A stretch of 64,000 bases of DNA from Streptomyces anulatus (GTDB lineage Bacteria; Actinomycetota; Actinomycetes; Streptomycetales; Streptomycetaceae): NCBI RefSeq assembly GCF_000721175.1, contig NZ_JOEZ01000003.1, positions 62,001 through 126,000 on the forward strand. Direction: 5' to 3'. Within the stretch, counting starts at the first letter, position 1. Each line of letters starts with the position of its first letter. The notes below the pieces were generated by a model that was not told the origin of the DNA, did not search any database, and saw nothing but the letters and a program-made list of their open reading frames with translations. Of this stretch, positions 18,298 through 26,511 are shown one piece after another. The position numbers and the translations under genes are program-made.

Positions 18298-20751
18298 CTA
18301 CAGCGGCGGTCCCGCGATCACGGCCACCGGCTCCAGCAGCGGCGTGCCCGAACCGTCCCGCCTCGGGTCCGGCTCCGGCAGCTTCGCCGGGGTGCCGTTC
18401 TTCTGCGCGGCCCGTGCCGGGGTGGGGCCCGCCCAGGCGAACACCAGGACGTCCTCGCCCTTCAGGAACCGCTGGCAGCGCACCCCGCCGGTCGCCCGGC
18501 CCTTGCGCGGATACTGGTCGAACGGCGTGAGCTTGGACGTCAGCACCGAGTCGTCCAGCGTGCCGTGCGAGCCGGCCACCGTGTACACGATCGCCTCGGC
18601 CGCCGGGTCCACCGCCGTGAACGACAGCACCTCGGCCCCGGCCGCCAGCTTGACGCCCGCCATTCCTCCGGCGGGCCGCCCCTGCGGGCGCACCGAGGCC
18701 GCCGGATAGCGGAGCAACTGGGCGTCGGAGGTGATGAACACCAGATCCTCCTCGCCCGTACGCAGCTCGGCCGCGCCCACGATGCGGTCACCGTCCCTGA
18801 GGGTGATGACCTCCAACTCCTCCTTGTTCGCCGGGTAGTCCGGCACGACGCGTTTCACCACGCCCTGGAGGGTGCCGATCGCGAGGCCGGGCGAGGACTC
18901 CTCCAGCGTGGTGAGGCAGATCAGCTCCTCGTCCGCCTCCAGGCTGAGGAACTCCGAGATCTGTGCCCCGCCCGAGAGATTCGGCTCCGCGTGCGTGTCC
19001 GGCAGCTGCGGCAGGTCGATCACCGAGAGCCGCAGCAGCCGGCCCGTGGAGGTCACCGCCCCGACGTCGCCGCGGGCCGTCGCGGCCACCGCCGACACGA
19101 TCACGTCGTGCTTGGTCCGCCGGGCGTCCTCGGAGATCTCGACCGGCTCCGCGTTCGCCGTGCGGGCCAGCAGGCCCGTCGAGGAGAGCAGCACCCGGCA
19201 CGGGTCGTCCGCCACCTCCAGCGGCACGGACGCGATCTGCGAACCGGCCGACTCCAGCAGCACCGTGCGCCGGTCCGTGCCGAACTTCTTCGACACGGCG
19301 GCCAGCTCGGAGGAGACCAGCTTGCGCAGCTCCGCATCCGACTCGAGGATCGCGGTCAGCGCGTCGATCTCGCCGGTGAGCCGGTCCCGCTCGCTCTCCA
19401 GCTCGATCCGGTCGAACCGGGTGAGCCGGCGCAGCGGGGTGTCCAGGATGTACTGCGTCTGGATCTCGCTCAGCGAGAAGTGCGCCATCAGGCGCTCCTT
19501 CGCCTGCGCGGAGTTGTCGCTGTCCCGGATGATCCGGATGACCTCGTCGATGTCGAGGAGCGCGACGATCAGGCCCTCGACCAGGTGCAACCGGTCGCGG
19601 CGCTTGGTGCGGCGGAACTCGCTTCGCCTGCGCACCACCTCGAAGCGGTGGTCGAGATAGACCTCCAGCAGCTCCTTGAGGCCCAGGGTGAGCGGCTGGC
19701 CGTCGACCAGTGCCACGTTGTTGATGCCGAAGGACTCCTCCATCGGCGTCAGCTTGTAGAGCTGCTCCAGCACCGCTTCCGGCACGAAGCCGTTCTTCAC
19801 CTCGATGACCAGACGCAGGCCGTGCGCCCGGTCGGTGAGGTCCTTGACGTCCGCGATGCCCTGGAGCTTCTTCGCCGAGACCAGGTCCTTGATCTTGGCG
19901 ATCACCTTCTCCGGCCCGACGGTGAAGGGCAGTTCGGTGACGACGAGGCCCTTGCGGCGGGCCGTCACGTTCTCCACGGAGACGGTGGCGCGGATCTTGA
20001 ACGTCCCCCGGCCCGCCGCGTACGCGTCCTTGATGCCGCCCAGCCCGACGATGCGGCCGCCGGTGGGCAGGTCGGGGCCGGGCACGAAGCGCATCAGCGT
20101 CTCGACGTCGGCACCCGGGTGCTTGATCAGGTGCCGGGCGGCGGCGATGACCTCGCCCAGATTGTGTGGGGGCATGTTGGTGGCCATGCCCACGGCGATC
20201 CCGGAGACCCCGTTGACCAGGAGGTTGGGGTAGGCGGCGGGGAGGACGACCGGCTCGCGCTCCTGGCCGTCGTAGTTCGACTGGAAGTCGACGGTGTCCT
20301 CGTCGATCGCCTCGGTCATCAGCGAGGTGGCGTCGGCCATCCGGCACTCGGTGTACCGCATGGCGGCCGGCGGGTCGTCGTTGCCGAGGGAACCGAAGTT
20401 GCCGTGGCCGTCGACCAGGGGAAGCCGCATCGAGAACGGCTGCGCCATGCGCACCAGGGCGTCGTAGATCGAGGCGTCGCCGTGGGGGTGCAGCTTGCCC
20501 ATCACCTCGCCGACGACGCGGGCGCACTTCACATAGCCGCGGTCGGGACGCAGTCCCATCTCGTTCATCTGGGACACGATGCGGCGGTGCACCGGCTTCA
20601 TGCCGTCGCGGGCGTCGGGCAGGGCCCTGGAGTAGATCACCGAGTACGCGTACTCGAGGAAGGAGCCCTGCATTTCGTCGACGACGTCGATGTCGAGGAT
20701 CTTCTCCTCGAAGTCGTCCGGCGGCGGGGTCTTCGTGCTACGGCGGGCCAT
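18298..20751 (-). CDS. parC: DNA topoisomerase IV subunit A (ParC)
   Basis: An 817-aa type IIA topoisomerase A subunit. The winged-helix/tower domains carry the active-site tyrosine Tyr133 (AMRYTECRM). The quinolone-determining segment reads [10 protein letters not shown], so the residue equivalent to E. coli GyrA Ser83 is Ala93. The C-terminal half is the GyrA/ParC beta-pinwheel, without an obvious GyrA box. It works with ParE in chromosome decatenation. The ATG at 20751 is preceded by AAGGAG 11 nt upstream. It converges on the CobW gene with only 37 nt between stops and no strong hairpin. Confidence 0.95.
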   Translation of the reverse strand: MARRSTKTPPPDDFEEKILDIDVVDEMQGSFLEYAYSVIYSRALPDARDGMKPVHRRIVSQMNEMGLRPDRGYVKCARVVGEVMGKLHPHGDASIYDALVRMAQPFSMRLPLVDGHGNFGSLGNDDPPAAMRYTECRMADATSLMTEAIDEDTVDFQSNYDGQEREPVVLPAAYPNLLVNGVSGIAVGMATNMPPHNLGEVIAAARHLIKHPGADVETLMRFVPGPDLPTGGRIVGLGGIKDAYAAGRGTFKIRATVSVENVTARRKGLVVTELPFTVGPEKVIAKIKDLVSAKKLQGIADVKDLTDRAHGLRLVIEVKNGFVPEAVLEQLYKLTPMEESFGINNVALVDGQPLTLGLKELLEVYLDHRFEVVRRRSEFRRTKRRDRLHLVEGLIVALLDIDEVIRIIRDSDNSAQAKERLMAHFSLSEIQTQYILDTPLRRLTRFDRIELESERDRLTGEIDALTAILESDAELRKLVSSELAAVSKKFGTDRRTVLLESAGSQIASVPLEVADDPCRVLLSSTGLLARTANAEPVEISEDARRTKHDVIVSAVAATARGDVGAVTSTGRLLRLSVIDLPQLPDTHAEPNLSGGAQISEFLSLEADEELICLTTLEESSPGLAIGTLQGVVKRVVPDYPANKEELEVITLRDGDRIVGAAELRTGEEDLVFITSDAQLLRYPAASVRPQGRPAGGMAGVKLAAGAEVLSFTAVDPAAEAIVYTVAGSHGTLDDSVLTSKLTPFDQYPRKGRATGGVRCQRFLKGEDVLVFAWAGPTPARAAQKNGTPAKLPEPDPRRDGSGTPLLEPVAVIAGPPL

Positions 20752-21019
20752 CGCGGCTGCGACTCCTTCACAGATTCTGTTCGGACAACCTGAGCTTGTT
20801 CGGTACAACACGAGCTAGTGACGCGGTCCATTGTGGACCGCCGCACTGACAACGCCGACCTCGACCCGTCCGAAGCGGGTCGGGGCGGCACGCCCGCGCG
20901 GCGTCCGCGACACCATCGACGGAAACATCCACGGAACGGGAACTTCGCCAGGTGCCGGTGCGCTTGCTTAGAGTGGCAGGTCTGGCAGGAAGTCCAGTAT
21001 CGCGATCGAAGGGACGTAC
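20752..21019. promoter_or_regulatory. Divergent parC / M16 peptidase promoter region
   Basis: 268 nt without a gene. TAGAGT at 20969-20974 could be the -10 box for the peptidase operon, and TTCGCC is 19 nt upstream. GAAGGGA at 21008-21014 is the ribosome site for the ATG at 21020. Nothing stronger was seen. Confidence 0.3.
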
Positions 21020-22393
21020 ATGCCCATGGGTCACACGGCCACCGCACAGGCCGGCTCCGGCGGCTTGACAGCGACCGAGCACCGCCTGGCCAACGGCCTG
21101 CGTGTGGTGCTCTCCGAGGACCATCTGACCCCGGTCGCCGCGGTCTGCCTCTGGTACGACGTAGGCTCGCGCCACGAGGTCAAGGGACGCACCGGTCTGG
21201 CTCACCTCTTCGAGCACCTGATGTTCCAGGGCTCGGGACAGGTCAAGGGGAACGGCCACTTCGAGCTCGTCCAGGGGGCCGGTGGCTCGCTCAACGGGAC
21301 GACCAGCTTCGAGCGGACCAACTACTTCGAGACCATGCCCACCCACCAGGTGGAGCTGGCTCTCTGGCTCGAAGCCGACCGGATGGGCTCCCTCCTCGCC
21401 GCGCTCGACGAGGAGTCCATGGAGAACCAGCGCGACGTCGTCAAAAACGAACGCCGCCAGCGCTACGACAACGTGCCCTACGGCACCGCGTTCGAGAAGC
21501 TGACCGCCCTCTCCTACCCCGAGGGCCACCCCTACCACCACACCCCGATCGGCTCCATGGCCGACCTGGACGCGGCCACGCTGGAGGACGCCCGCGCGTT
21601 CTTCCGTACCTACTACGCGCCCAACAACGCGGTGCTCTCGGTGGTCGGCGACATCGACCCCGAGCAGACCCTCGCCTGGATCGAGAAGTACTTCGGCTCC
21701 ATCCCGTCCCACGACGGCAAGCAGCCGCCGCGCGACGGGACGCTGCCCGAGATCATCGGCGAGCAGCTGCGCGAAGTGGTCCACGAGGAGGTCCCGGCGC
21801 GCGCCCTGATGGCCGCCTACCGCCTGCCCCACGACGGCACCCGTGCCTGTGACGCCGCCGACCTGGCGCTCACCGTGCTGGGCGGCGGCGAGTCCTCCCG
21901 GCTGCACAACCGCCTGGTCCGCCGCGACCGTACGGCGGTAGCGGCGGGCTTCGGGCTGCTGCGGCTCGCCGGGGCGCCCTCGCTGGGCTGGCTGGACGTG
22001 AAGACGTCCGGCGGGGTCGAGGTGGAGCAGATCGAGGCCGCCGTCGACGAGGAGCTGGCCCGGTTCGCCGCCGAGGGGCCCACCCCCGAGGAAATGGAGC
22101 GGGCCCAGGCGCAGTTGGAGCGCGAGTGGCTGGACCGGCTGGGCACGGTCGCCGGCCGCGCCGACGAACTCTGCCGCTACGCGGTCCTGTTCGGTGACCC
22201 GCAGCTAGCCCTGAGCGCCGTGGGCCGGGTCCTGGACGTCACCGCGGAGGAGGTGCGCGCGGCGGCCGAGGCGGCCCTGCGCCCCGACAACCGGGCGGTG
22301 CTGGTGTACGAGCCCGTCGAGCCGGCCGACGAGGCGGGCGAGGGCGAAGACGGCACCGAGGGCACCGACGCGCACGAGGGGGCGGCCAAGTGA
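21020..22393 (+). CDS. M16 zinc metallopeptidase, catalytic subunit
   Basis: A 457-aa protein. The inverted zinc motif HLFEH (His62, Glu65, His66) and the distant ligand Glu144 in VVKNERRQR mark an active M16B peptidase (pitrilysin/mitochondrial processing peptidase clan). No signal peptide is visible. The C-terminus ends in a Glu/Gly-rich tail. The downstream gene, overlapping by GTGA, encodes an M16 protein without the zinc motif, so the pair probably forms the usual active/inactive heterodimer. The ATG at 21020 was preferred to 21026 because of the ribosome site spacing. The cellular substrate is unknown. Confidence 0.9.
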   Translation: MPMGHTATAQAGSGGLTATEHRLANGLRVVLSEDHLTPVAAVCLWYDVGSRHEVKGRTGLAHLFEHLMFQGSGQVKGNGHFELVQGAGGSLNGTTSFERTNYFETMPTHQVELALWLEADRMGSLLAALDEESMENQRDVVKNERRQRYDNVPYGTAFEKLTALSYPEGHPYHHTPIGSMADLDAATLEDARAFFRTYYAPNNAVLSVVGDIDPEQTLAWIEKYFGSIPSHDGKQPPRDGTLPEIIGEQLREVVHEEVPARALMAAYRLPHDGTRACDAADLALTVLGGGESSRLHNRLVRRDRTAVAAGFGLLRLAGAPSLGWLDVKTSGGVEVEQIEAAVDEELARFAAEGPTPEEMERAQAQLEREWLDRLGTVAGRADELCRYAVLFGDPQLALSAVGRVLDVTAEEVRAAAEAALRPDNRAVLVYEPVEPADEAGEGEDGTEGTDAHEGAAK

Positions 22394-23790
22394 GCGACGC
22401 CGCCGTGACTGGAGTAGCCATGGAGTTCCACCCGCAGCCCACCGCCGGCACGGCCCGCCCCTGGGCCTTCCCGGCGCCCGAGCGCGGCGCCCTGCCCAAC
22501 GGGCTGACCGTGCTGCGCTGCCACCGTCCCGGCCAGCAGGTCGTCGCGGTGGAGATCTTCCTGGACGCGCCGCTGGAGGCCGAGCCCGAGGGCCTGGACG
22601 GCGTGGCCACGATCATGTCGCGGGCGCTCTCCGAGGGCACCGACAAGCACAGCGCCGAGGAGTTCGCCGCCGAACTGGAGCGCTGCGGCGCCACCCTCGA
22701 CGCGCACGCCGACCACCCCGGTGTCCGGGTCTCCCTGGAGGTCCCGGCCTCCCGGCTGGCCAAGGCCCTCGGTCTGGTCGCCGAGGCGCTGCGAGCCCCG
22801 GCCTTCGCCGAGAGCGAGATCGAGCGCCTCGTCGGCAACCGCCTCGACGAGATCCCGCACGAGCAGGCCAACCCGTCCCGGCGCGCCGCCAAGCAGCTCT
22901 CCAAGGAGCTGTTCCCGGCCACCGCCCGGATGTCCCGCCCGCGCCTGGGCACCGAGGAGACGGTCCGGCGGATCGACGCGGCCGCCGTGCGCGCCTTCTT
23001 CGACGCCCATGTCCGCCCGTCCACCGCGACGGCCGTGATCGTCGGCGACCTGACGGGCATCGACCTGGACGCGCTGCTGGCGGAGACCCTCGGCGACTGG
23101 TCGGGCAACGCAGGCCGGGCCCGCCCGGTGCCGCCCATCACGGCGGACGACACCGGCCGCGTGGTCATCGTGGACCGCCCCGGTGCGGTCCAGACCCAGC
23201 TGCTGATCGGCCGGATCGGCGCCGACCGGCACGAGCGCGTGTGGCCCGCGCAGGTGCTCGGTACGTACTGCCTGGGCGGCACCCTCACCTCCCGGCTGGA
23301 CCGGGTGCTGCGCGAGGAGAAGGGCTACACCTACGGGGTGCGCGCCTTCGCCCAGGTGCTGCGCTCCAGCGGCCCCGACTCGGGCGGCGCGGCGATGCTC
23401 GCGATCAGCGGCTCGGTGGACACGGAGTCCACCGGACCGGCGCTGGACGACCTCTGGAAGGTCCTGCGGACGCTGGCCGCCGAGGGACTGACCGACGCCG
23501 AACGCGAGACGGCCGTGCAGAACCTGGTGGGCGTCGCCCCGCTGAAGTTCGAGACCGCCGCCTCCGTCGCGAGCACCCTGGCCGACCAGGTCGAGCAGCA
23601 CCTCCCCGACGACTACCAGGCGCACCTCTACGCCCGGCTCGCCGAGACGGGCACCGTGGAGGCGACCGCCGCCGTGGTCAGCGCCTTCCCGGTCGACCGG
23701 CTGGTCACGGTCCTCGTGGGGGACGCCGCGCAGATCGAGGAGCCCGTGCGGGCGCTCGGCATCGGCGAGGTGTCCGTCGTCACCGGCTGA
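22390..23790 (+). CDS. M16 peptidase-like protein, non-catalytic partner
   Basis: A 466-aa M16-family protein. The HxxEH motif is replaced (LDGVATIMSRALSEGT), so it cannot bind the catalytic zinc. The substrate-binding GYTYGVRAF segment typical of the inactive subunit is present near residue 313. Its GTG overlaps the stop of the catalytic subunit (GTGA), implying coupled synthesis and a 1:1 complex. A strong terminator follows. Confidence 0.9.
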   Translation: MSDAAVTGVAMEFHPQPTAGTARPWAFPAPERGALPNGLTVLRCHRPGQQVVAVEIFLDAPLEAEPEGLDGVATIMSRALSEGTDKHSAEEFAAELERCGATLDAHADHPGVRVSLEVPASRLAKALGLVAEALRAPAFAESEIERLVGNRLDEIPHEQANPSRRAAKQLSKELFPATARMSRPRLGTEETVRRIDAAAVRAFFDAHVRPSTATAVIVGDLTGIDLDALLAETLGDWSGNAGRARPVPPITADDTGRVVIVDRPGAVQTQLLIGRIGADRHERVWPAQVLGTYCLGGTLTSRLDRVLREEKGYTYGVRAFAQVLRSSGPDSGGAAMLAISGSVDTESTGPALDDLWKVLRTLAAEGLTDAERETAVQNLVGVAPLKFETAASVASTLADQVEQHLPDDYQAHLYARLAETGTVEATAAVVSAFPVDRLVTVLVGDAAQIEEPVRALGIGEVSVVTG

Positions 23791-23817
23791 CGGCACCCGT
23801 GGCACACCGCCGCGAAC

Positions 23818-23851
23818 AGGACCCCGGCGGACGAAAGTTCGTCGGGGTCCT
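23818..23851 (+). terminator. Terminator of the M16 operon
   Basis: AGGACCCC (23818-23825) pairs with 23844-23851, with an inner GACGAA/TTCGTC stem and a 4-nt bulge, followed by CCCTTTTC. This is a good intrinsic terminator. Confidence 0.8.
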
Positions 23852-24019
23852 CCCTTTTCGCCTGAATGGTGAACTTCGCCAGCTTTGAGGGAGAGGTTGC
23901 CGGTCTGCCCTGTGGGATGCGCGACAAATCCCCCTGTCCGTTTGGTGCTGGGAAGTCGCCCCGCCTAGCGTCGGCCCGGCTGTCCGCCACTCGTATGCCG
24001 CATCCGCGGCGCCGGGCAG

Positions 24020-24172
24020 TCATCGCCGAGTCCCCGTCAGGCGCGAGCCTGGGGAGCCGGGGACCCACGCAGTCCCTGGGGTGAATCGGAGGCCCGTGCC
24101 GTGAACCGGCGCGGGGATCCGTAGGAGACCTTCCTGCTCCGAACCCGTCAGCTAACCCGGTAGGCGAGAAGG
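24020..24172 (+). ncRNA. Cyclic di-AMP riboswitch (ydaO-yuaA class)
   Basis: The leader of the M23 peptidase gene carries the conserved blocks of this class in order: GAGCCGGGGACCC (24055-24067), GGGGTGAATC (24078-24087), and GAACCCGTCAGCTAACC (24141-24157) with GGTAGGCG after it. The segment ends next to the ribosome site (24171-24182). In Streptomyces these riboswitches precede cell-wall hydrolase genes and turn them down when c-di-AMP is high. Boundaries are approximate. Confidence 0.93.
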
Positions 24173-24193
24173 AAGGAAAGGATCAGCCCCTCC

Positions 24194-25009
24194 ATGGCGT
24201 TCACCCGTGCCACCGGGAAGCACCGTGCCCCGAGCCGCCTCACGCGCCGGAGCGCCCAGGCCGCCGGCATCGCGGCCCTGGCCGCCACCGGAGTCATCGG
24301 CTCACTGGCCTCCCCGGCCATCGCCGCGGACAACGAGGCCGCCAAGGTCGTCGACACCGGCCTCACCCAGGCCATCGCCCTCGACGCCACCCTCGCCGAG
24401 CAGATCGACGCGCAGGCACAGGCCCAGAAGCAGCAGGCGGACGCGATCGCCAAGGCGAAGGCCAAGGCCGCCGCCGAAGCCAAGGCCAAGGCCGCCGAGG
24501 CCAAGGCGAAGGCGGAGGCCGAGCGCAAGGCCGAGGCCCGCGCCGAGGAGGTCCGCGAGGAGAAGGCCCGTGCCGCCCGCGCCGCCGAGCGCGCCCGGCT
24601 CAACGCCTTCCACCTCCCGGTCGCCGGCTCCCACGTCACCACCGGCTACAAGACCGGCGGCTCGCTCTGGTCCTCCGGCAGCCACTCCGGCGTGGACTTC
24701 ATGGCCCCCTCCGGCAGCTCCGTCGTCGCTGTCGGCGCCGGTACGGTCGTCGAGGCCGGCTGGGGCGGCGCGTACGGCAACAACATCGTGCTCCGGATGA
24801 CGGACGGCACGTACACCCAGTACGGCCACCTCTCCTCGATCGGTGTCTCCGTCGGCCAGAGTGTCGCCTCCGGCCAGCAGATCGGCCTCTCCGGCTCCAC
24901 CGGCAACTCCACCGGCCCGCACCTGCACTTCGAGGCCCGCACCAGCCCCGAGTACGGCTCCGACATGGACCCCGTCGGCTACCTGCGCTCGCACGGTCTG
25001 AACGTCTGA
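24194..25009 (+). CDS. Secreted M23 peptidase (LytM-type wall hydrolase)
   Basis: A 271-aa protein. Residues 1-44 form a signal peptide with a twin-Arg-like, basic start and an AxA site (SPAIAA). Residues 50-135 form a long Lys/Ala/Glu coiled coil. Residues 140-265 form an M23 LytM domain with zinc ligands in SGVDF (H-x3-D) and HLHF. M23 enzymes cleave peptidoglycan cross-links, and the coiled coil may tether or control activity. Expression is under the c-di-AMP riboswitch immediately upstream, linking wall remodelling to osmotic state. A terminator follows. Confidence 0.93.
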   Translation: MAFTRATGKHRAPSRLTRRSAQAAGIAALAATGVIGSLASPAIAADNEAAKVVDTGLTQAIALDATLAEQIDAQAQAQKQQADAIAKAKAKAAAEAKAKAAEAKAKAEAERKAEARAEEVREEKARAARAAERARLNAFHLPVAGSHVTTGYKTGGSLWSSGSHSGVDFMAPSGSSVVAVGAGTVVEAGWGGAYGNNIVLRMTDGTYTQYGHLSSIGVSVGQSVASGQQIGLSGSTGNSTGPHLHFEARTSPEYGSDMDPVGYLRSHGLNV

Positions 25010-25031
25010 CCCCACCCGCGCTACCCCACCC

Positions 25032-25059
25032 GAAGGCTCCGGCACCCGCCGGGGCCTTC
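25032..25059 (+). terminator. Terminator of the M23 peptidase gene
   Basis: GAAGGCTCCGGC (25032-25043) pairs with 25048-25059 with a single wobble pair, loop ACCC. Confidence 0.75.
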
Positions 25060-25186
25060 TGCAATTCCGGCCTGAAGATATCCATGGATTCCGGCCTGCC
25101 ATCGGAAATTCCGGCGGATTGCAATAGAGTCACGGAACAGACGTCGGGCGGCCGCGTTTCGCGGGGATCAAGGCGGAGGTTCGGAC

Positions 25187-25894
25187 ATGCGCATTCCCGC
25201 GCATTCGGTATGCACGGCGATCCGTGACGACATCGTCTCCGGTGTGTACGAGCGTGGCAGCCGCCTCACCGAGGAGCTGCTGGCCCGCCGCTACGGGGTC
25301 TCCCGGGTCCCGGTCCGCGAGGCCCTGCGCACGCTGGAGTCCGAGGGCTTCGTGGTCACCCGCAGACATGCCGGCGCCTGTGTCGCCGAGCCCACCGTGC
25401 AGGAGGCGGCCGATCTTCTGGAGGTGCGGATGCTCCTGGAGCCACTGGGCGCGGCTCGCGCCGCCCAGCGCCGCACGGAAGCCCATCTGAAGGTGCTCCG
25501 GGGCCTGGTGAGGCTGGGCCAGGAGCGGGCCCGCCGGGGCGAGGGCGAGGATCTGCGCTCGCTGGGCGGCTGGTTCTACGAGACCCTCGCCCAGGCCTCC
25601 GGCAGCCCCGGCCTCATCGCGCTGCTCACCCAGCTCCGGCACAAGATCGCCTGGATGTACGCGGTCGAGCAGCCGGCCCGCCCGGCCGACGCCTGGGCCG
25701 AGCGCGGCGCCATCGTGGACGCCGTGGCGCGCGGTGACGCGGAGCGGGCGAGGGCGCTGACCGCCCAGCACGTCGAACGCGCCACCGGATCCCACCGGCT
25801 GCGCCGCCCGGATCCGCCGGGGCGGCGCACCGCACCCCTTCCCCGCGTGAGGACTTCGCAACATGACGTAAACACCGCGGGCGTCCGCCATTAA
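25187..25894 (+). CDS. GntR-family (FadR/FCD) transcriptional regulator
   Basis: A 235-aa protein. Residues 5-72 form the GntR winged helix (AIRDDIVSGVYERGSRLTEELLARRYGVSRVPVREALRTLE). Residues 78-205 form an FCD effector domain. The C-terminal 30 residues are Arg/Pro-rich and unlike the family. Acyl or sugar acid ligands are usual for FCD proteins, but nothing nearby identifies the ligand. It is a single gene, convergent with ptsH. The ATG at 25187 follows GGAGG. Confidence 0.85.
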   Translation: MRIPAHSVCTAIRDDIVSGVYERGSRLTEELLARRYGVSRVPVREALRTLESEGFVVTRRHAGACVAEPTVQEAADLLEVRMLLEPLGAARAAQRRTEAHLKVLRGLVRLGQERARRGEGEDLRSLGGWFYETLAQASGSPGLIALLTQLRHKIAWMYAVEQPARPADAWAERGAIVDAVARGDAERARALTAQHVERATGSHRLRRPDPPGRRTAPLPRVRTSQHDVNTAGVRH

Positions 25895-25983
25895 CAACAG
25901 AGCCGTATACAAAGAGAAGTGATTCCGGGGAGTGTCATTTGTGCTGCCCGAATTGCTGAAGCGCCGCTATTTCCGGAAAAGCG

Positions 25984-26015
25984 AAAAAGCCGTGATCCTC
26001 GAAAGGGTCACGGCT
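25984..26015 (-). terminator. ptsH intrinsic terminator
   Basis: Read on the minus strand, 26015-26005 pairs with 25998-25988 (AGCCGTGACCC...GGATCACGGCT, one wobble) and is followed by a TTTTT run (25988-25984). This is a textbook intrinsic terminator, rare in this GC-rich context. Confidence 0.88.
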
Positions 26016-26055
26016 CTCGCGCCTGGCGCATCCGGCCGGGCCGGATCCGCTCGGG

Positions 26056-26337
26056 TCAGACGGTCTCGGGAAGCTCTTCCAGGCCCTCGGCGACCAGCTT
26101 CGCCAGCCGGTCCAGAGCGGCTTCGGCGTCGTCCGCGTCGGACGCGAGCACGATCTCCTCGCCGCCCTGCGCGCCCAGCCCGAGCACGGCGAGCATGGAG
26201 GCGGCGTTCACCGGGTTGCCGTCGGCTTTGGCGATCGTCACGGGGACGCCGGAAGCCGTGGCGGCCCGGACGAAGATGGAAGCGGGGCGGGCGTGCAGGC
26301 CCTCGGCCCAACCGACGTTTACGCGGCGCTCAGCCAT
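26056..26337 (-). CDS. ptsH: HPr phosphocarrier protein
   Basis: A 93-aa protein, the standard HPr length. His15 (LHARPAS) accepts phosphate from enzyme I and passes it to EIIA. Ser47 in NAASMLAVLGLG is at the regulatory serine position. HPr serves N-acetylglucosamine, fructose and other PTS sugars in Streptomyces. The ATG at 26337 follows GAAGGG by eight bases. A DasR operator lies 24-39 bp upstream and an intrinsic terminator downstream. Confidence 0.97.
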   Translation of the reverse strand: MAERRVNVGWAEGLHARPASIFVRAATASGVPVTIAKADGNPVNAASMLAVLGLGAQGGEEIVLASDADDAEAALDRLAKLVAEGLEELPETV

Positions 26338-26360
26338 GGTTCTGCCCTTCACATATCAAC

Positions 26361-26376
26361 GGTTGTCTAGACCAGT
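26361..26376. promoter_or_regulatory. DasR-responsive element (dre) of ptsH
   Basis: On the minus strand ACTGGTCTAGACAACC matches the dre consensus (A-S-TGGTCTAGACCA-S-T) in all central positions, with weaker fit at the 3' arm. DasR, the GlcNAc regulator, is known to repress ptsH in S. coelicolor. Confidence 0.85.
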
Positions 26377-26499
26377 CTCTCATGCAGTGCGTGGTGCTGT
26401 GCCCGGCCTCCCGTCCGGCCCCGTGCTCCGGATGCCCCGGTCCGGGCCTCCTCGGACCGCCCCCGGCGCCGATCCCCTCCGCGACCGGTGTCGCCGCCG

Positions 26500-26505
26500 T
26501 AGGCT
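26500..26505 (+). promoter_or_regulatory. -10 box for a leaderless transcript
   Basis: TAGGCT ends six bases before the ATG at 26512, the spacing expected when transcription starts at the start codon. No ribosome site is present. Confidence 0.6.
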
Positions 26506-26511
26506 TTGCCC

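Noticed and set aside
18151..20793. An 880-codon open frame on the plus strand over parC
   Set aside because: It is an antisense shadow of parC. The translated sequence is His/Arg/Gln-rich low complexity without motifs.
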